From NCBI GenBank assembly GCA_963920665.1, contig OY987265.1, forward strand, positions 40,491,001 to 40,555,000: a stretch of 64,000 nucleotides of DNA, in the 5' to 3' direction. The notes under the pieces were generated by a model, which saw nothing but the letters and a program-made list of their open reading frames with translations, was not told the DNA's origin and ran no database searches. The position numbers and the translations under genes were made by a program. The stretch comes from Straminergon stramineum (Eukaryota > Streptophyta > Bryopsida > Hypnales > Calliergonaceae). Positions 21,310 to 32,976 of the stretch are shown here, one piece after another (position 1 is the stretch's first letter; each line of letters begins with the position of its first letter).

Positions 21310-21329
21310 AGGTCTGTTCCCACCTGGCC
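21310..21329 (+). repeat. Harbinger left terminal inverted repeat
   Basis: AGGTCTGTTCCCACCTGGCC, with the target duplication TAA immediately before it. It differs from the right end at positions 1, 5 and 6. Confidence 0.93.
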
Positions 21330-22273
21330 TTACGGCAGCAGTATAAGGATAATGAGTGGCCTAAAGATAGGAGGGAGTTCACATCAACGACATTGTGTAA
21401 TTACCGAGCCTATATGGACGCTGAGGTGGTGGTTCGGTAAGAGCGCTGTTGCGGCTAGTTATGGCTTTAGATATTTTAAAGAGCGCTTCTGACAAAGTAC
21501 TATTACATCTTCCATAAATGTAGATTTCAGGCAAGTTACATAGGTTTTAGGTAGTGGGGCCCAGCATGGCCCATTAAGAAGGAGTCGTCTATGATAATTA
21601 GCCGCCACTAGTTCTAGTGTGAAAACGAGGGATGCTTCATCCAGGGACAATATGAAAAGCAATAGTGTTGCTTACTTTGTGAGAGATTGACAGAAGTCTG
21701 GCAACAACAATTTTGGAGGAAGCGAGCAGCAAAGTGAGGCGATTTCAGTGACGCGCAGCAACATTTCAACTCAATTACAATTTTCAGGTTTGTAATTGAC
21801 ACCACTACTAGAGTGCAAGTAGAAATCATGAATGAGTAGAAGTACTCATTGTAGCTCCTACTGAAGTAGATCGATGTCTTCTATACACGTTGTACTTCTT
21901 ACAACTTGTAGTATATACATCAATCATGCTAGAAGTATACTTGTAGGTGTAAGAAACTGCTTTTTAGCAAAAGCTTTGAATTCCATTCCTATAGCATTGA
22001 GGACAAAATGTTTTTTTCTTTCAAAGTGTCATTGTACAACCATTTACAGTAAAGGCCTTTGATTGTGAACATACCAATGCATGTTCATGTACTTTAAGGC
22101 CCTGATAGTCATTTGTTTCTTTAAATGTCTGCATCTGGCTGGAAGCCAATTTTCCTACATACAGCTTGCGTTCTAGTATGCATCGCTTACCTATTGTCCC
22201 CTAAGTGTCGGACTTTGCAACTTGACATGCATTGGGGTGATTCTTCCCTTGCAGGTGGACACAACACATTTCA
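21330..22273 (+). promoter_or_regulatory. Harbinger left subterminal region and Myb gene leader
   Basis: No coding region recognised. A strong acceptor (TTCTTCCCTTGCAG ending at 22254) lies 20 bases before the ATG at 22274, so a 5' non-coding exon and leader intron probably lie here. The promoter of the Myb-like gene must be in this interval, but no TATA box is assigned. Confidence 0.4.
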
Positions 22274-24299
22274 ATGGACAAGCGTCCAGTAGCACAGCGT
22301 TCGGCAGGTCCTCTCCGACCGACTGCAACGTCTACTGTTGGTAAGTTATAAAGTTGTACTATGACTTTGCTGTAGTTTAGTTGATCTCAATAATGCCATT
22401 ACTATAATGAGTGCAAACAACAGATGTGGTGATCATTTGCAAACTCCATAATTTGTAAAAAACTAGACTTTCCTTAATTACCAACAACATTCAACAATAT
22501 GAACTTCTACAAGTTTTGTAAATGAGAGTGCGTATGAACTTTGACTACAGTAATGGATGAAGGCTTACCGCTCACCAAAGCATTTCCTTCGTAGAATGTC
22601 TTCCATTTCTCTTGCCACTTTTGTGCTCCTACAATAGGCTTCCTCCTACTGTAGATGTTTCCTTTTTCCAAAGAACACTTCATCTGCGTTGCATTAGAGC
22701 AAGAACCCCCTCAAACTTAGTGTCATGCATGTCATTGCTAATCAATGTTTTACTAGGCTGAGCACTAGCAATTGTAAATTCGGCCACTTACCTTGTGTTA
22801 ACTGCTACGTTATGTCATTGTCATCCCCTTCTAGTCCACAATGCACATGATCCAAAACTAACACTTGTTTCCTGACAGAGTGTTCACTTTGGACCACATG
22901 TAATTGCCTTCTTCACTAAACTCTTGACATTCTTCAAGTTTTGTAATTCAATCCTCCATCTCCTTTGCTGTAGGGGCTGGGAACTCAGCATTTACTAGCG
23001 TTGAAGCAAGCCCTCATAGTGTGACATCTAGGGAAACTGCTCCGCCACCTGCACCTATCGCAGAGCACAATATTGGTGGTCCAAGTAGTGCCAAACACGC
23101 AAGGAAGGACAGAGGACCCAACTGGCTTCCTCAAGAAATTCTTCAACTCATCCAAGCAAAAAAAGACTTATACTTGGAGGAGAAGGATGCCACTGACAAC
23201 CGTGACCTCATGGTTGCTGATAGTAGCAAGTGGATGCGCATATCACAACAAGTTATGCTTGGAGGTTTTTCACCATGCCCACGAGATGGACCAGCGTGCA
23301 AAACGAAATGGAACCAACTCATTCCAGATTACAAAAAAATTTCAGACTTCTGTAGCCACACTGGGATGAACATACCGCAGTATTGGGAAATGTCAATTGC
23401 GGAGAAGAAAGAAGAGGGACTACCTCGACCATTCACACGAGAGTTTTTCCTTGCCATCCACGAGTGGTTCGGTAATCGTCCACAGATTCAGCCGCCTCAC
23501 GTTCGAGATTTATTGTCCCCTACAGACGCAAATTACCAACCACCACAACAAGAGCATGATGAGAATGACGAAGATGAAGGTAAGGAAGAAGATGGCGATG
23601 ATCCTCTCCTACACTATGTCCACAACCTGCCTAGTAGCAGTAGTGCCAGTTTGGCTGGAAGACTGCCATCTAAAGGCACAAGAGGTCTACACGCGACTAG
23701 CGACAACACTCCAAGGACTTTCAATGGTTTACCTTCGGGTGTGACTCCCCACGTCTTGAGCTCCTCAGACACGACCGACGTTGCAATGCATAGGCGAGCA
23801 GGAAACACAGCAGTCAGATGCAAAAAACATCTCAGGGCATACTATCATTGCTAAGGCCACAAAAGCCACAGGAGTTGTTATGGCTTCTCAAATGCAAGGA
23901 ATCGCAGATGCCAGCCTAGCAGTGGAGCGCTCCAAAATGGATGTTCAGACGCGACTGTTCATGGAACAAATGGCATACCAACGTGAACGGGACAGACAAT
24001 TGTATGACATAGTAGCAGTGGCAAATGACAATGCTCGTTTAGCCATTATGAAGCAAGCCGAAATGGTTAATTGCTTGGCACAGCTAACCTCCGTTTTAGG
24101 TAGGGGCCTCACTACTGCAGGCCCTGGACAAGTACAGACGTCAGGGAAAAATGACACGGAAAATCCTATTGTACAAGCTACTGGTATGAGTGGAGTAGCC
24201 GTAGGTGGTCCTCCTGCAACAGTAATGCCTTCGCATTTGGGAAGTGCTACCAACGTTGACGCTGCGGGCACCAACCTGCAAGACAATATACCGAAGTGA
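22274..24299 (+). CDS. Harbinger Myb/trihelix-like DNA-binding protein, three exons, ~433 aa
   Basis: Partner protein of Harbinger transposases; it binds the element ends and helps bring transposase to DNA. Exon 1, 22274-22340, starts with ATG and ends at a consensus donor (TTG|GTAAGTT). Exon 2 begins at 22974 after TTTGCTGTAG and continues in frame. Near 23820 the frame changes; an intron 23727-23817 (or 23685-23817), GT to CAG, restores it with the same phase, so no frameshift mutation need be assumed. Exon 3 ends at TGA 24297-24299. Seen: a helical DNA-binding domain at ~70-190 with the trihelix Trp residues W73, W109 and W135; an acidic run at ~217-232; a C-terminal coiled-coil-like part (ERSKMDVQTRLFMEQMAYQR) typical of these proteins. 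The exon 2-3 junction is the least certain point. Confidence 0.8.
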
Positions 24300-24797
24300 C
24301 TTACAACGACCATAACTACTTGAAGACAAAGCTAATGTTGGGAGTTCTGTCCTCAGCTTGTGCATGGCTCTCCAAGGCTGTTGACTTCACCTGCAACAGC
24401 CACAAACAAAGCGTAAGAAATTTTTTGAATGTCTTCTACATAGCCTCCAACAAAACTGTATAGGTTTGGAAACTAACTCCATTGAGCAGAAGAGCAAGCT
24501 CATTTTTTGAAGGAATGATGGACAAGGATTTGAAGTATTTAGTAGCATTCCAAAGTTTTAGGATTTGGCAGTATACTGGTCGACACTGTAGGTAGCTAGA
24601 AGCTAGTCTTTTTAGACAATACCAGAACTTTCTCAATGCAATAATTGAAAGTAAAAGAAAAGTGCATTTCACTGTACAGACAGAAACGTTTTCAAAGTCT
24701 CGTGACAAGACATCTTTGCTACCATTAGTACAACTATACTGTGGACCTCAAGAATGCTTAATCACACAAGGACAAGAACTACTTCTCACCAACGCCT
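24300..24797. other. Intergenic space between the convergent Harbinger genes
   Basis: About 500 bp shared as the 3' region of both element genes. The plus-strand frame from 24662 and other frames here are shadows or end within the transposase. No poly(A) signals are assigned. Confidence 0.5.
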
Positions 24798-26147
24798 TCA
24801 AGTGTCCTGTCGACGCCTTGTCGTCAAGTAAACTCCGAGTTGCATTCTTTTCGCATGCCCCAGTGTCGCTGTCCCATCATCTGGATACAAAGGAGGGGGA
24901 TGGCAAGGTCGTTGGAAGTTGTCGTCATCTTCAGCCTGTAGGCCTTCATCATGTAGCAATTGTAGGAAATCCTCCACTTCTTCGTGTGACTGTTGTAACA
25001 GAATGTTGTGAAGAATGGCGCAACAGACAATTACATCCAGCAAGAATGTCACGTGCAAGTCAGACTTCCCAAGCAATTCCCGGAAGGTCTGCTTTAGAAT
25101 GCCAAAGGCGTTTTCAACAATGCATCGACCCTTCTTCAATTTTCGGTTTAGGAGGCTCTCAGCAAGAGAGAGGTGAGGGCCTTCGCGATGTGGAACCATC
25201 AGCCATGGTAATAAGGGGTATCCTGAGTCAGCTAAGACATATGGGGTGAAGCCATCCATAGCCGCTCGTGGGTCAAGGATATTATCGTGTGTTGCTAGTT
25301 GGTATAGAGAAGACCTCCGTAGCATGCGACTGTCATTTGTAGAACCTGGCATGCCAACGTACAAATCAAGGAAACGTTTGTCACTGTCGACTACAGCTTG
25401 GCAATTCATGCTGTATCCTCCTGTCTTGAAATAGAAGTAGTTAGCAGGAGCAAAACTAGGCTTCGAGATGGCAATCTGCGTGCCATCAAGTGCCCCTACA
25501 ACAGCAGGAAGGGAACACAGTTCGAAGAACCGTCTTTGCGTTTCCCGCATTCTTGCACCTACAGGCCAAGATATCTCCTGCCGCAAGCAATCATTTATCG
25601 CGTGGACTACCTCTCGCAGAATTTTCGACACTGTACTTCGTCCAATAGCAAACAATTCGCTACAAACAGTGAAGTTGGCAGCATGTGTCAATTTAAAAAG
25701 AGCGCATGCGACACGAACCACAACAGGAATAGCTAACCTATAGTTTGTGTTCCTTCTTTGTACGTGCGGCTTGATCACCTCTGCGAGAGCAAAGACAGCG
25801 GGTTTTGTCATCCGAAACATGGACACCCATCTACTACTATCATATTGTTGTAAGAGAAACCTGGAGAACCACGTTGTTGAGCGCGGCTTCACCCAGTAAT
25901 GTAAGTCATCGTGGAACACATTTAAACTTGCACACAATCTGAAGTTCAAAAGAGTAGTCCTCATTAAGGACGACGTGTCGAAGACTGGTCTGGCCTCGCT
26001 GTCGGTGAATATGGAGAAGACGTCTTCGTCTTCATGCTCCAGCTCCGGTAATGCAGGCAGAAGGTAGGAGTCATTAGCATTGAGTAGTAGTAGCAGAATC
26101 CACAGCGTGAAGGCAAGCGTTGTGTTTGGATTGTTTAAGTCATCCAT
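24798..26147 (-). CDS. PIF/Harbinger DDE transposase (DDE_Tnp_4), 449 aa
   Basis: Nuclease that cuts and pastes the element. Seen, from ATG 26147 (the longer frame opens with GTG, so it is shortened by four residues): a hydrophobic stretch at ~11-22; a conserved N-terminal region with a helix-turn-helix-like segment at ~136-181 (FAIGRSTVSKILREVVHAI); then the DDE domain with D221 in GALDGTQI, D307 in VLADSGYP and E345 in CIVENAFGILK, and ILHN at 378-381. All three catalytic acids are in place at normal spacing. Length fits the family and the frame is unbroken, with no intron. It lies tail to tail with the Myb-like gene. A dense 31-bp repeat array lies upstream, in its presumed promoter or leader. 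Confidence 0.96.
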   Translation of the reverse strand: MDDLNNPNTTLAFTLWILLLLLNANDSYLLPALPELEHEDEDVFSIFTDSEARPVFDTSSLMRTTLLNFRLCASLNVFHDDLHYWVKPRSTTWFSRFLLQQYDSSRWVSMFRMTKPAVFALAEVIKPHVQRRNTNYRLAIPVVVRVACALFKLTHAANFTVCSELFAIGRSTVSKILREVVHAINDCLRQEISWPVGARMRETQRRFFELCSLPAVVGALDGTQIAISKPSFAPANYFYFKTGGYSMNCQAVVDSDKRFLDLYVGMPGSTNDSRMLRRSSLYQLATHDNILDPRAAMDGFTPYVLADSGYPLLPWLMVPHREGPHLSLAESLLNRKLKKGRCIVENAFGILKQTFRELLGKSDLHVTFLLDVIVCCAILHNILLQQSHEEVEDFLQLLHDEGLQAEDDDNFQRPCHPPPLYPDDGTATLGHAKRMQLGVYLTTRRRQDT

Positions 26148-26654
26148 GAAGACGGCCACAACTACACAGCCAACACTCTACGCCATACAAGAAACCACAT
26201 TTCAACTATGACAGAATTCAACAAATATTTTGAAGCAAAACAAGCAGAATTACACAGCTCAATAAATTGCTTTTCCCTCATGCACTCACTGTGTTGGGCA
26301 GCCTACCACATGCTCTTCCAAATATGCTCGAAAATGCATGCTCACTACGAAGAATGTATGCAATGAAGCAAAACCTAATTCATAAAACCACACAAAACAA
26401 CACCATATCATCCGGTGAACTGTCTGGAAAACCATAATTTGAAAAATGAAGGAGATACAGCTCTACAATAGCGAGCCTTCGGACAACATCGACAGAAACC
26501 ATCACTGGATGCTGCAATCCTACCAAGTCGCACTAGTGTAAGCAACAACGACAAACACCATCAAACATCAGCCATCAAAGTGAAGAAAAACAACGGCATT
26601 GGCGACAAGATGCTAACCTAGCCACGACGATGATTTCCCTAGCGATAGCTTTGG
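26148..26654 (-). promoter_or_regulatory. Upstream region of the transposase gene
   Basis: Non-coding sequence between the transposase ATG and the 31-bp repeats. It presumably holds the leader and perhaps a leader intron. No TATA box was assigned with confidence. Confidence 0.4.
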
Positions 26655-26915
26655 TACTCTCAAGCGATCCCTACAACAGCTTTGGTACTCTCCAGCGATC
26701 CCTACGACTGCTCTGCTACTCTCCAGCGATCCCTGCGACTGCTCTGCTACTCTCCAGCGATCCCTGCGACAGCTGCGGTGCTCTTCAGCGATCCCTACGA
26801 CTGCTCTGGTACTCTCTAGTGATCCCTGCGACTGCTCTGCTCCTCTCCAACGATCCTTGGCAATAGCTCTGCTACTCTTCCGGCTATCCCAGCGACAACT
26901 CTGCTACACTTTCAG
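26655..26915. repeat. 31-bp minisatellite, about eight copies, inside the Harbinger element
   Basis: The unit starts TACTCTCCAGCGATCCCTRC and ends GACTGCTCTGC; the central copies differ by a few bases and the outer copies are more decayed. Period 31 is constant apart from one-base insertions near 26860. It lies between the transposase gene and the right end. Since 31 is not a multiple of three, the open frame through it is incidental. Confidence 0.9.
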
Positions 26916-27306
26916 CGATTGCAGGTCCAAGAAGCAAAAACAAGCAGTATTATCCAAAATCCTCAACCACCATGCCACGATTGCGAACCAACATCTTCTG
27001 AGTGATCACAACGGAAACTGAAGCCAACAAGCTGATCTGCACTCACGCACACAAGAAGACGGTGTGCATGCCCAACCGCTAACTCAACGGTCCCCACCAC
27101 TACAAATTAGTAGAAGACTGTGAACGCACAACAATTTCTTCCTCGCCTAAACTGCTAACATCATAAGCACTCGGCCTGCGTGAATGCCCAGTAGGAGATA
27201 CCCGTAACCCTACTTCTCGAAAATGGAGTAGCCGTTGGTGGAGTGTGAACCCAAAACCGCTTTTTCCTCTTCCTGTGCTTAACGTAAACCCTCAGGTCTT
27301 ATCTAC
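26916..27306. other. Harbinger right subterminal region
   Basis: Non-coding, moderate-GC sequence leading to the right inverted repeat. No gene seen. Confidence 0.5.
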
Positions 27307-27326
27307 GGCCAGGTGGGAACGAACCC
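27307..27326 (-). repeat. Harbinger right terminal inverted repeat
   Basis: Reversed, it reads GGGTTCGTTCCCACCTGGCC, with target duplication TAA at 27327-27329. Confidence 0.93.
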
Positions 27327-27329
27327 TAA

Positions 27330-28019
27330 GAATGTACCTATTGGTTCAATAATTGGAGTATTTGGGTGACAACTTTGGTCATGGGGAATTGCACATCCTT
27401 CCAAGGTCAATCCTCAATTGAGTTAATGGTAAAGTTTGTCTTGTGCTTATAAATGGGTGTCTGAGGAAGGTTTAACTAAGAATAGTACAAAAGAAACACA
27501 ACACCAAACTCAATTAACTTAGACATGAGTTTTGGTGCTCCAAGGAGTTTAGTCTGGTATTTTTCTCAAACTCTGGCTCCTAGTCCAGAAATGCACACTT
27601 TAAGATCTACTCTAATGTCCCAAGGCCTTTTTTAGCCATCATAAATCACTTAAATTGCCATTTCTATTGCAAAGAGAAAAAAATAAAGAATGAACTATAT
27701 TTCTGCATATCTAACAATAGAATCTTGTACTACACTCATGGAAAAATGTGAGGAAGAAATTTTAGAAATTTTAATTGCGTAGATTGCAAGATATATGCTT
27801 TCAAAGTGAAGAAAACAAGTTTTTTGCACCTTGCTTAGTTAGATTTTCTTAATTTGACTCTTCTTAGCTTAAATTTTTTTGCACTAATCATTTTGAATTT
27901 TTCATATTTTATGTTGAAGAATTGAGTTGAAAGTCAAGGGAATTAAAAAAACAAAACAAAAAACAAAGAACAAAAACTTCATTTTGACTCATTAAAAAAT
28001 GGTTAAATAAAAGTATGTT
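27330..28019. other. AT-rich right flank of the Harbinger element, no genes
   Basis: No coding region recognised. Composition becomes strongly AT-rich again from about 27340. Confidence 0.4.
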
Positions 28020-28555
28020 CAAGATTGAAAGGCAAACTAAATTATTAATAGCTCTAAGATGGAATTGAAACACTCTAATCTCAATGGTGCATGAGATTGT
28101 TATAGTAAGAGATTTTAACCTTGTGAATTCATTTTTAAAATTGTAAAAAGGCAAATTCAAAATTGAATCCTATAAGCTATTTTTCCAAGAAGATGTTCTT
28201 ATTGCCTGAAAAGTAAGACTATTCATGACTTTCATATCATTGATTGAAAGGGAATGAAGAAAAGCTTCCCATGTACTAGATAAAAATTCAATCTCTGATA
28301 AACAAATTTTTAAATTTCAAATTTTAAGTTTTTGTGGGTTTTCTTTTTTGCTTGCCAAACTAAAATGTGGACTTGTTGTGCCATAACTTTTGCTCCCAAA
28401 CACTGATTGAAATAAAAATTGTATTCCTAGAAAGCCAATATGTCTTTTTATCTTCTAAAAAATTTTCAAAAAATCAGGATGAATTTTAAGACCATATGAG
28501 CTGACCAAAATCCGTTTGGTCTCCCAAAGGAAAAATGGGACTTTAGGAATTAAAA
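28020..28555. mobile_element. Degenerate relative of the TTAA element family
   Basis: Collinear, diverged similarity to 16090-17277, shorter because internal sequence is missing. The right side ends GGGACTTTAGGAATTAA, a decayed TTTAGGGG-TTAA. No coding capacity. The left boundary is not resolved. Confidence 0.4.
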
Positions 28556-31500
28556 GCATATGAGTACATGCTTTACTTCAAGTTGTAACCTCAATGTCTA
28601 TCTATTTTGTATAGAGAAATTAGAAAGTCATGGTCAAGTGCTTCAAATGAATCTATTTTTTAATAATACTCCTTCAAGTAGAAAGTTTGGGAGCTTTGCT
28701 AAAAAGTTTTGCCCTTGAGAAAACATGGAAAATTAATATTTATTGTAAATGATCAAATTTTCAAACTTTAAATTCATGTTTGCAATAAGAGACTTCAAAT
28801 TGGTTGAGAGAATTCATGAAATGCAAAATTCATGGCAAAAAATACAAGGATGGATTTTCACATTTGTCTCTATGCGGTAGGGAGGAAAAAACTCTTCCGT
28901 GGAGTCCTAGAAGGACTAGTCTAATTCCTAATACCCCACTAGCATTGGAATGATTTCAAATGAACAAGTCAACATGAAGAATTGTGATTTTTCATCCATT
29001 TTGTTATTGGAGAGTTCATTGAATGTGTTGCACTTGACAATGTTGGAAATCACCCGATTGAAGTATTATTAGCTTTTCTCCAAAGTGCATTTTGGCCCTT
29101 TGTACCCTCTTGCCACTTTAGATTTTAATTATCTCCAAAAAAATGATATTTATTGAATTTGAGCTTTCATTGGTAATAAAATGAAGTTAATCAAGTCTAT
29201 ATTTTATTCCAATTTTAAATTTTTAAAATTCTTTAAAATGAAATTATTTATTGTAACTTGAACTTTGGATTGACTTATTACCATAGTCCATTGATCTTAT
29301 TATTATAGAATCATCCAAAAATTTAGATTGCACTATGACCTTACAAATTATACTACACTTCTTTAGGAAAATATTAGAATTTATAAGCATATATTGTATT
29401 CAATTTGAATTTTCTTCGTTCATCTTTAATAAATTATTGTGATTTCAAATTTCCACAAAAAAAATATGAATTGTTTCCCACCAACTAAAGGTACTTTGCC
29501 AAAAATGATTCAAGTTTTGGACCAATGCTTAAGTGCATTCTTCATTTCTACGATAATCTTGAGAGTCATCCATCTTGGCACTTTTTGGCCTCAACATCCT
29601 CCGAGAATTAAACTTAAAGAAGACAATCATGTGATTTCCTCTTCGAAAAATAAAAATAATAATTTCCACTCAAAATTTGTGACAAACTAGAGTTCAAAAA
29701 GCAAGGGGAATTGATGTTGTTCACATGGCCAAAGGCTCCGTCCTTTTTAAGGGCAGGTGCTTGACAAAAGCCACACCTTTTTCAAGCAAAGTTGTCATAT
29801 TTTGGATAGCTCTCAAATACATATCCTTTTCCTTTTTTCCAAAGCGTATGTACTGAATGGTTTCATACATGAAAAAGAAAAGAAAATGAGAGCGAACCTA
29901 TTAGTGATTCACTCGTGTCCCCAAGCAATCTGCACCGAATATTGAAAGCAGCTACTAAATTCTGGAGCCTACTCAGTACTCTTTTTCTAGGTTCAAGTTT
30001 GTTTTTGTTTTTGTTTTTGTTTTTGGGATTTTGGGTTTTTCTTTTTTGTTGGTCCAGGTTTTCGAAAAAACTCACAAAATGCTTCAGGCTTTGGGAAAGT
30101 ATTTTGGAAAATCTAAATATCTTCACCGAGGATCTTGTCCTCTGGTTCTGTGTACTTGTTCATTTTTTCAATGAAATTGTCCATGTGTTTCAAGAAAAAA
30201 AACAAAAAAAACTCACATAATATGATGCTTGTGACCTGGTCCTCCACTCGTTTCTAATTTAAAGGTGACCGAATGTTCGGGTTTTTTGTTTAATAATTTC
30301 ACTTTCAAGTTGTCATATAGGTTGTTATTATTTTTGAAGTTGAAATTAGTTTCAATATTTGTCAAAAAAAATAATCATTATTATTATTAAAAAGGAATTT
30401 TTGAATACTTTTGAAAACCCAATACTCTATTGCACGAAATTGACTTGAAACATCATTTCAAGAGTAGGAAATATTGAAGAAAAAAAATCAGCAAATACGA
30501 ATTGTATTTGGAATTCAAGTGCGAGTTTTCTTTCTTCTTTTAATATCTCCTTTGCAAAAATGAGATGTCAAGGTGGGTACCCCTTGAACCAACACTTTTT
30601 ACTACTATGCCTAGATACTATTATTAGACTTTTTCAAATTTTCATTGATTTTCTTGTTGGGAAGTGAAAGGAGGTTTTGACGCACCGAAAAATGCAACAT
30701 TTAAAAACCGTATGGAAAAGTTATGAAAGGTGAAAGTTTTTTGGGGAGATGCTCTACAATTGTTTATTCCACATATGTACATATTGATTTTGGAGATGTG
30801 TACAGAGCAATGATAGTGTGTTTATGCAAAGTCCAATTTTGGACGTATCCACCTTAATCCTTTAACGAGGAGATCAATTGCCAATTAGTCAAATATCATG
30901 TCCAAGATGAATTTAGCCTATTAGATTGTGTTCAAATATCAATCCTATACTTTTATTACTTGAAACTATGAACTATATCTTGATGTAAGAAATTTCGATT
31001 TTTTTTGTGAAAAATTGTGATCGTTCTCATTTTGTTGCAAGAGATATATATATGTAGATAAATAAAAACAGCTAAAACAATCCAAATTATTTGAAATTTT
31101 TGTACAAGAGGCACAAGTAGCAATGGAGATCACTATACTCAGATAGCATGTTTGGCTTAAATTCATTTTTTTTGAAATGCCAAAATTTTCTACTAATTCT
31201 AGGACTAGACATCTGAATCTAATCTGCAAATAAATCTAAAGATGCTTTGCTAAAAATCTTAACAATCCATTAAATCAAATACCGACTATCATTTGACCCT
31301 CTATCATGAAGAAAACTCTTGATAGTTAAATGAAGGAATTAGTTCGTTGAGATTTATTGACATTTTGTGAAACATGATAGTGGAGAGGTTGTTTTTATAT
31401 TGAAATCTATTGTCAATCATGAATTGTGAAAGGATATGGTACAATTTGAAGATGAGAGCTAAATGCTTATTGTCAATACACAAGAATTGTGTTCAATGTA

Positions 31501-31854
31501 GAACTTTAAACCTCATTTTGGCATAGTAGAATAAATTTTTCCAAAATCCCTAAATTGAGAAAAGTTGGGAAAAAAAAATTCATCTCCAAAAAACTACTTG
31601 TGATTTTGAACCTCTAAAAAAAAGTCATGAACAAAATCCAAATAGGATGTTTGAAAATGTTAAAGAAGATGTACCTTCCAACCCTTCTTTGAATTTTGTC
31701 CATAACTTTTTTCAGACCTTGAAATCTCAAAAGGGATTTTGGAGATGAAATTTAGCTTCATTTATCAACTTTTCTTAGATCAAAGTTTTTATATTAAAAA
31801 TATACTACTATGTCTAAATGAATTCCGAAGTTCTTAATTGAAAATAATTCTTGC
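28556..31854. other. AT-rich stretch without genes
   Basis: No gene recognised. It includes a GTTTTT microsatellite at about 30000-30027, an ATT run near 30375, and a GGGGAGATGCTCTAC phrase at 30737 without a partner end. Confidence 0.45.
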
Positions 31855-32110
31855 TTTTAACTTAAGTAGTACTAGTGTGCTTTGTATCGTTGCCACAACC
31901 AAAATAAAAATAAAAGTAATTTTCTAATTTTTTTCATCTAAAAAAACTTTGAAATTCAATATCTTTCATACCATAGGTCCAAAAGCCAAGAAACATAGAC
32001 CATGCATCTCTCCTCATAGAGAACTTTCTAATGGTACCGAAAACACAAATGGGGGGACACACACTCCAAGAGATCTCACTAGAACAAACAAAAAAACAAA
32101 ACAAAACAAA
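31855..32110 (-). repeat. Dispersed repeat, inverted relative of 17560-17775
   Basis: Reverse-complemented, it shares GAGATCTC, TGTGTTTTCGGTACCATTAGAAAG and ATTGAATTTCAAAG with 17560-17775, in the same order and with many substitutions. Probably an old transposon fragment; type unknown. Confidence 0.55.
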
Positions 32111-32972
32111 CAACCTAACTTAAGGTATAGATGAGCACTTGACCTCTAATTAATCCTAAACTTCATATCCTACATGAATTATTTTACCTCCTACCACCCT
32201 TCTTGTAGAAAGAGCTTGTTTTCACCTCTTAAATTACTCACAACAAGTAATTTTAAATCTATTGGAGACAATAGCCAAATGTTTTTAATCTTCTTGACTT
32301 CAATGCCGAATTTTTCAAAAAATAATTTTTTAAAGCAACAAAGTTCAGTTCGCACAAAGTGACAAATTTTTTAATTAAATATATAGCAACAAAGTGCCAA
32401 ACATGCTATCCATAAAAATTTCTTAGTTGGTTATTTTATTTTTCACACCTAAAACTACCACAACAAAGACCTTCAAGTCAAATTTGTCTATTGAACCAAA
32501 TTTATCTTTTTATTTCATTGACATATAAAATTTTGATATTTTTTGATAGTGGAAAAAGGTATTTTCTTTTCATGTGTTTTTTTTCAAATTTTCTGATTGA
32601 AAGATCAAATTATTGTGATTTTTAAAAGTTATAGGTGGGATAATTATATCAATTATTATAGGTATTAAAATAATCTATAATTTTTATCATAAATCAAAAT
32701 TTGGAATGGAAAAATGATTTTGTTAATTTAAATTTAAAATCCATTTAAAAATCCATATATGAGTGAAAACACAACATACTATGTTATTTAGATTTTAACA
32801 TATGGAACTTGCAATTTCAATAATTCTTTCAATTTTTAGATTCTTCAAAATTTCAAGATGAAGGAGAAAGACATTTTTTCAAGCTTCATTTTTTTAGTTT
32901 AAAAGAAATACTAAAAATGGTTATATGGAAAGTTACAATCAAGGTTGACGAAGGCTTATCGACTTTTAGGGG
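32111..32972. other. AT-rich stretch without genes
   Basis: No gene recognised. Its right edge, 32964-32972, reads TTTTAGGGG before TTAA, like the end of another family 1 element (see findings). Confidence 0.4.
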
Positions 32973-32976
32973 TTAA

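Larger units (their letters stand above)
21310..27326. mobile_element. Complete autonomous-looking PIF/Harbinger transposon, 6017 bp
   Basis: The left end (21310-21329) is AGGTCTGTTCCCACCTGGCC. The right end (27307-27326), reversed, is GGGTTCGTTCCCACCTGGCC: 17 of 20 bases agree. TAA flanks both ends (21307-21309 and 27327-27329), the standard PIF/Harbinger target duplication. Inside are the two genes of the superfamily in convergent order: a Myb/trihelix-like protein (22274-24299, plus) and a DDE transposase (24798-26147, minus). Every expected part is present and the transposase has no disabling stop. Confidence 0.95.

Noticed and set aside
24662..25249. 195-codon plus-strand frame
   Set aside because: It overlaps the transposase antisense for most of its length and has no motif of its own.
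26148..26159. Four extra N-terminal codons of the transposase
   Set aside because: They also begin with GTG; the first ATG is at 26147.
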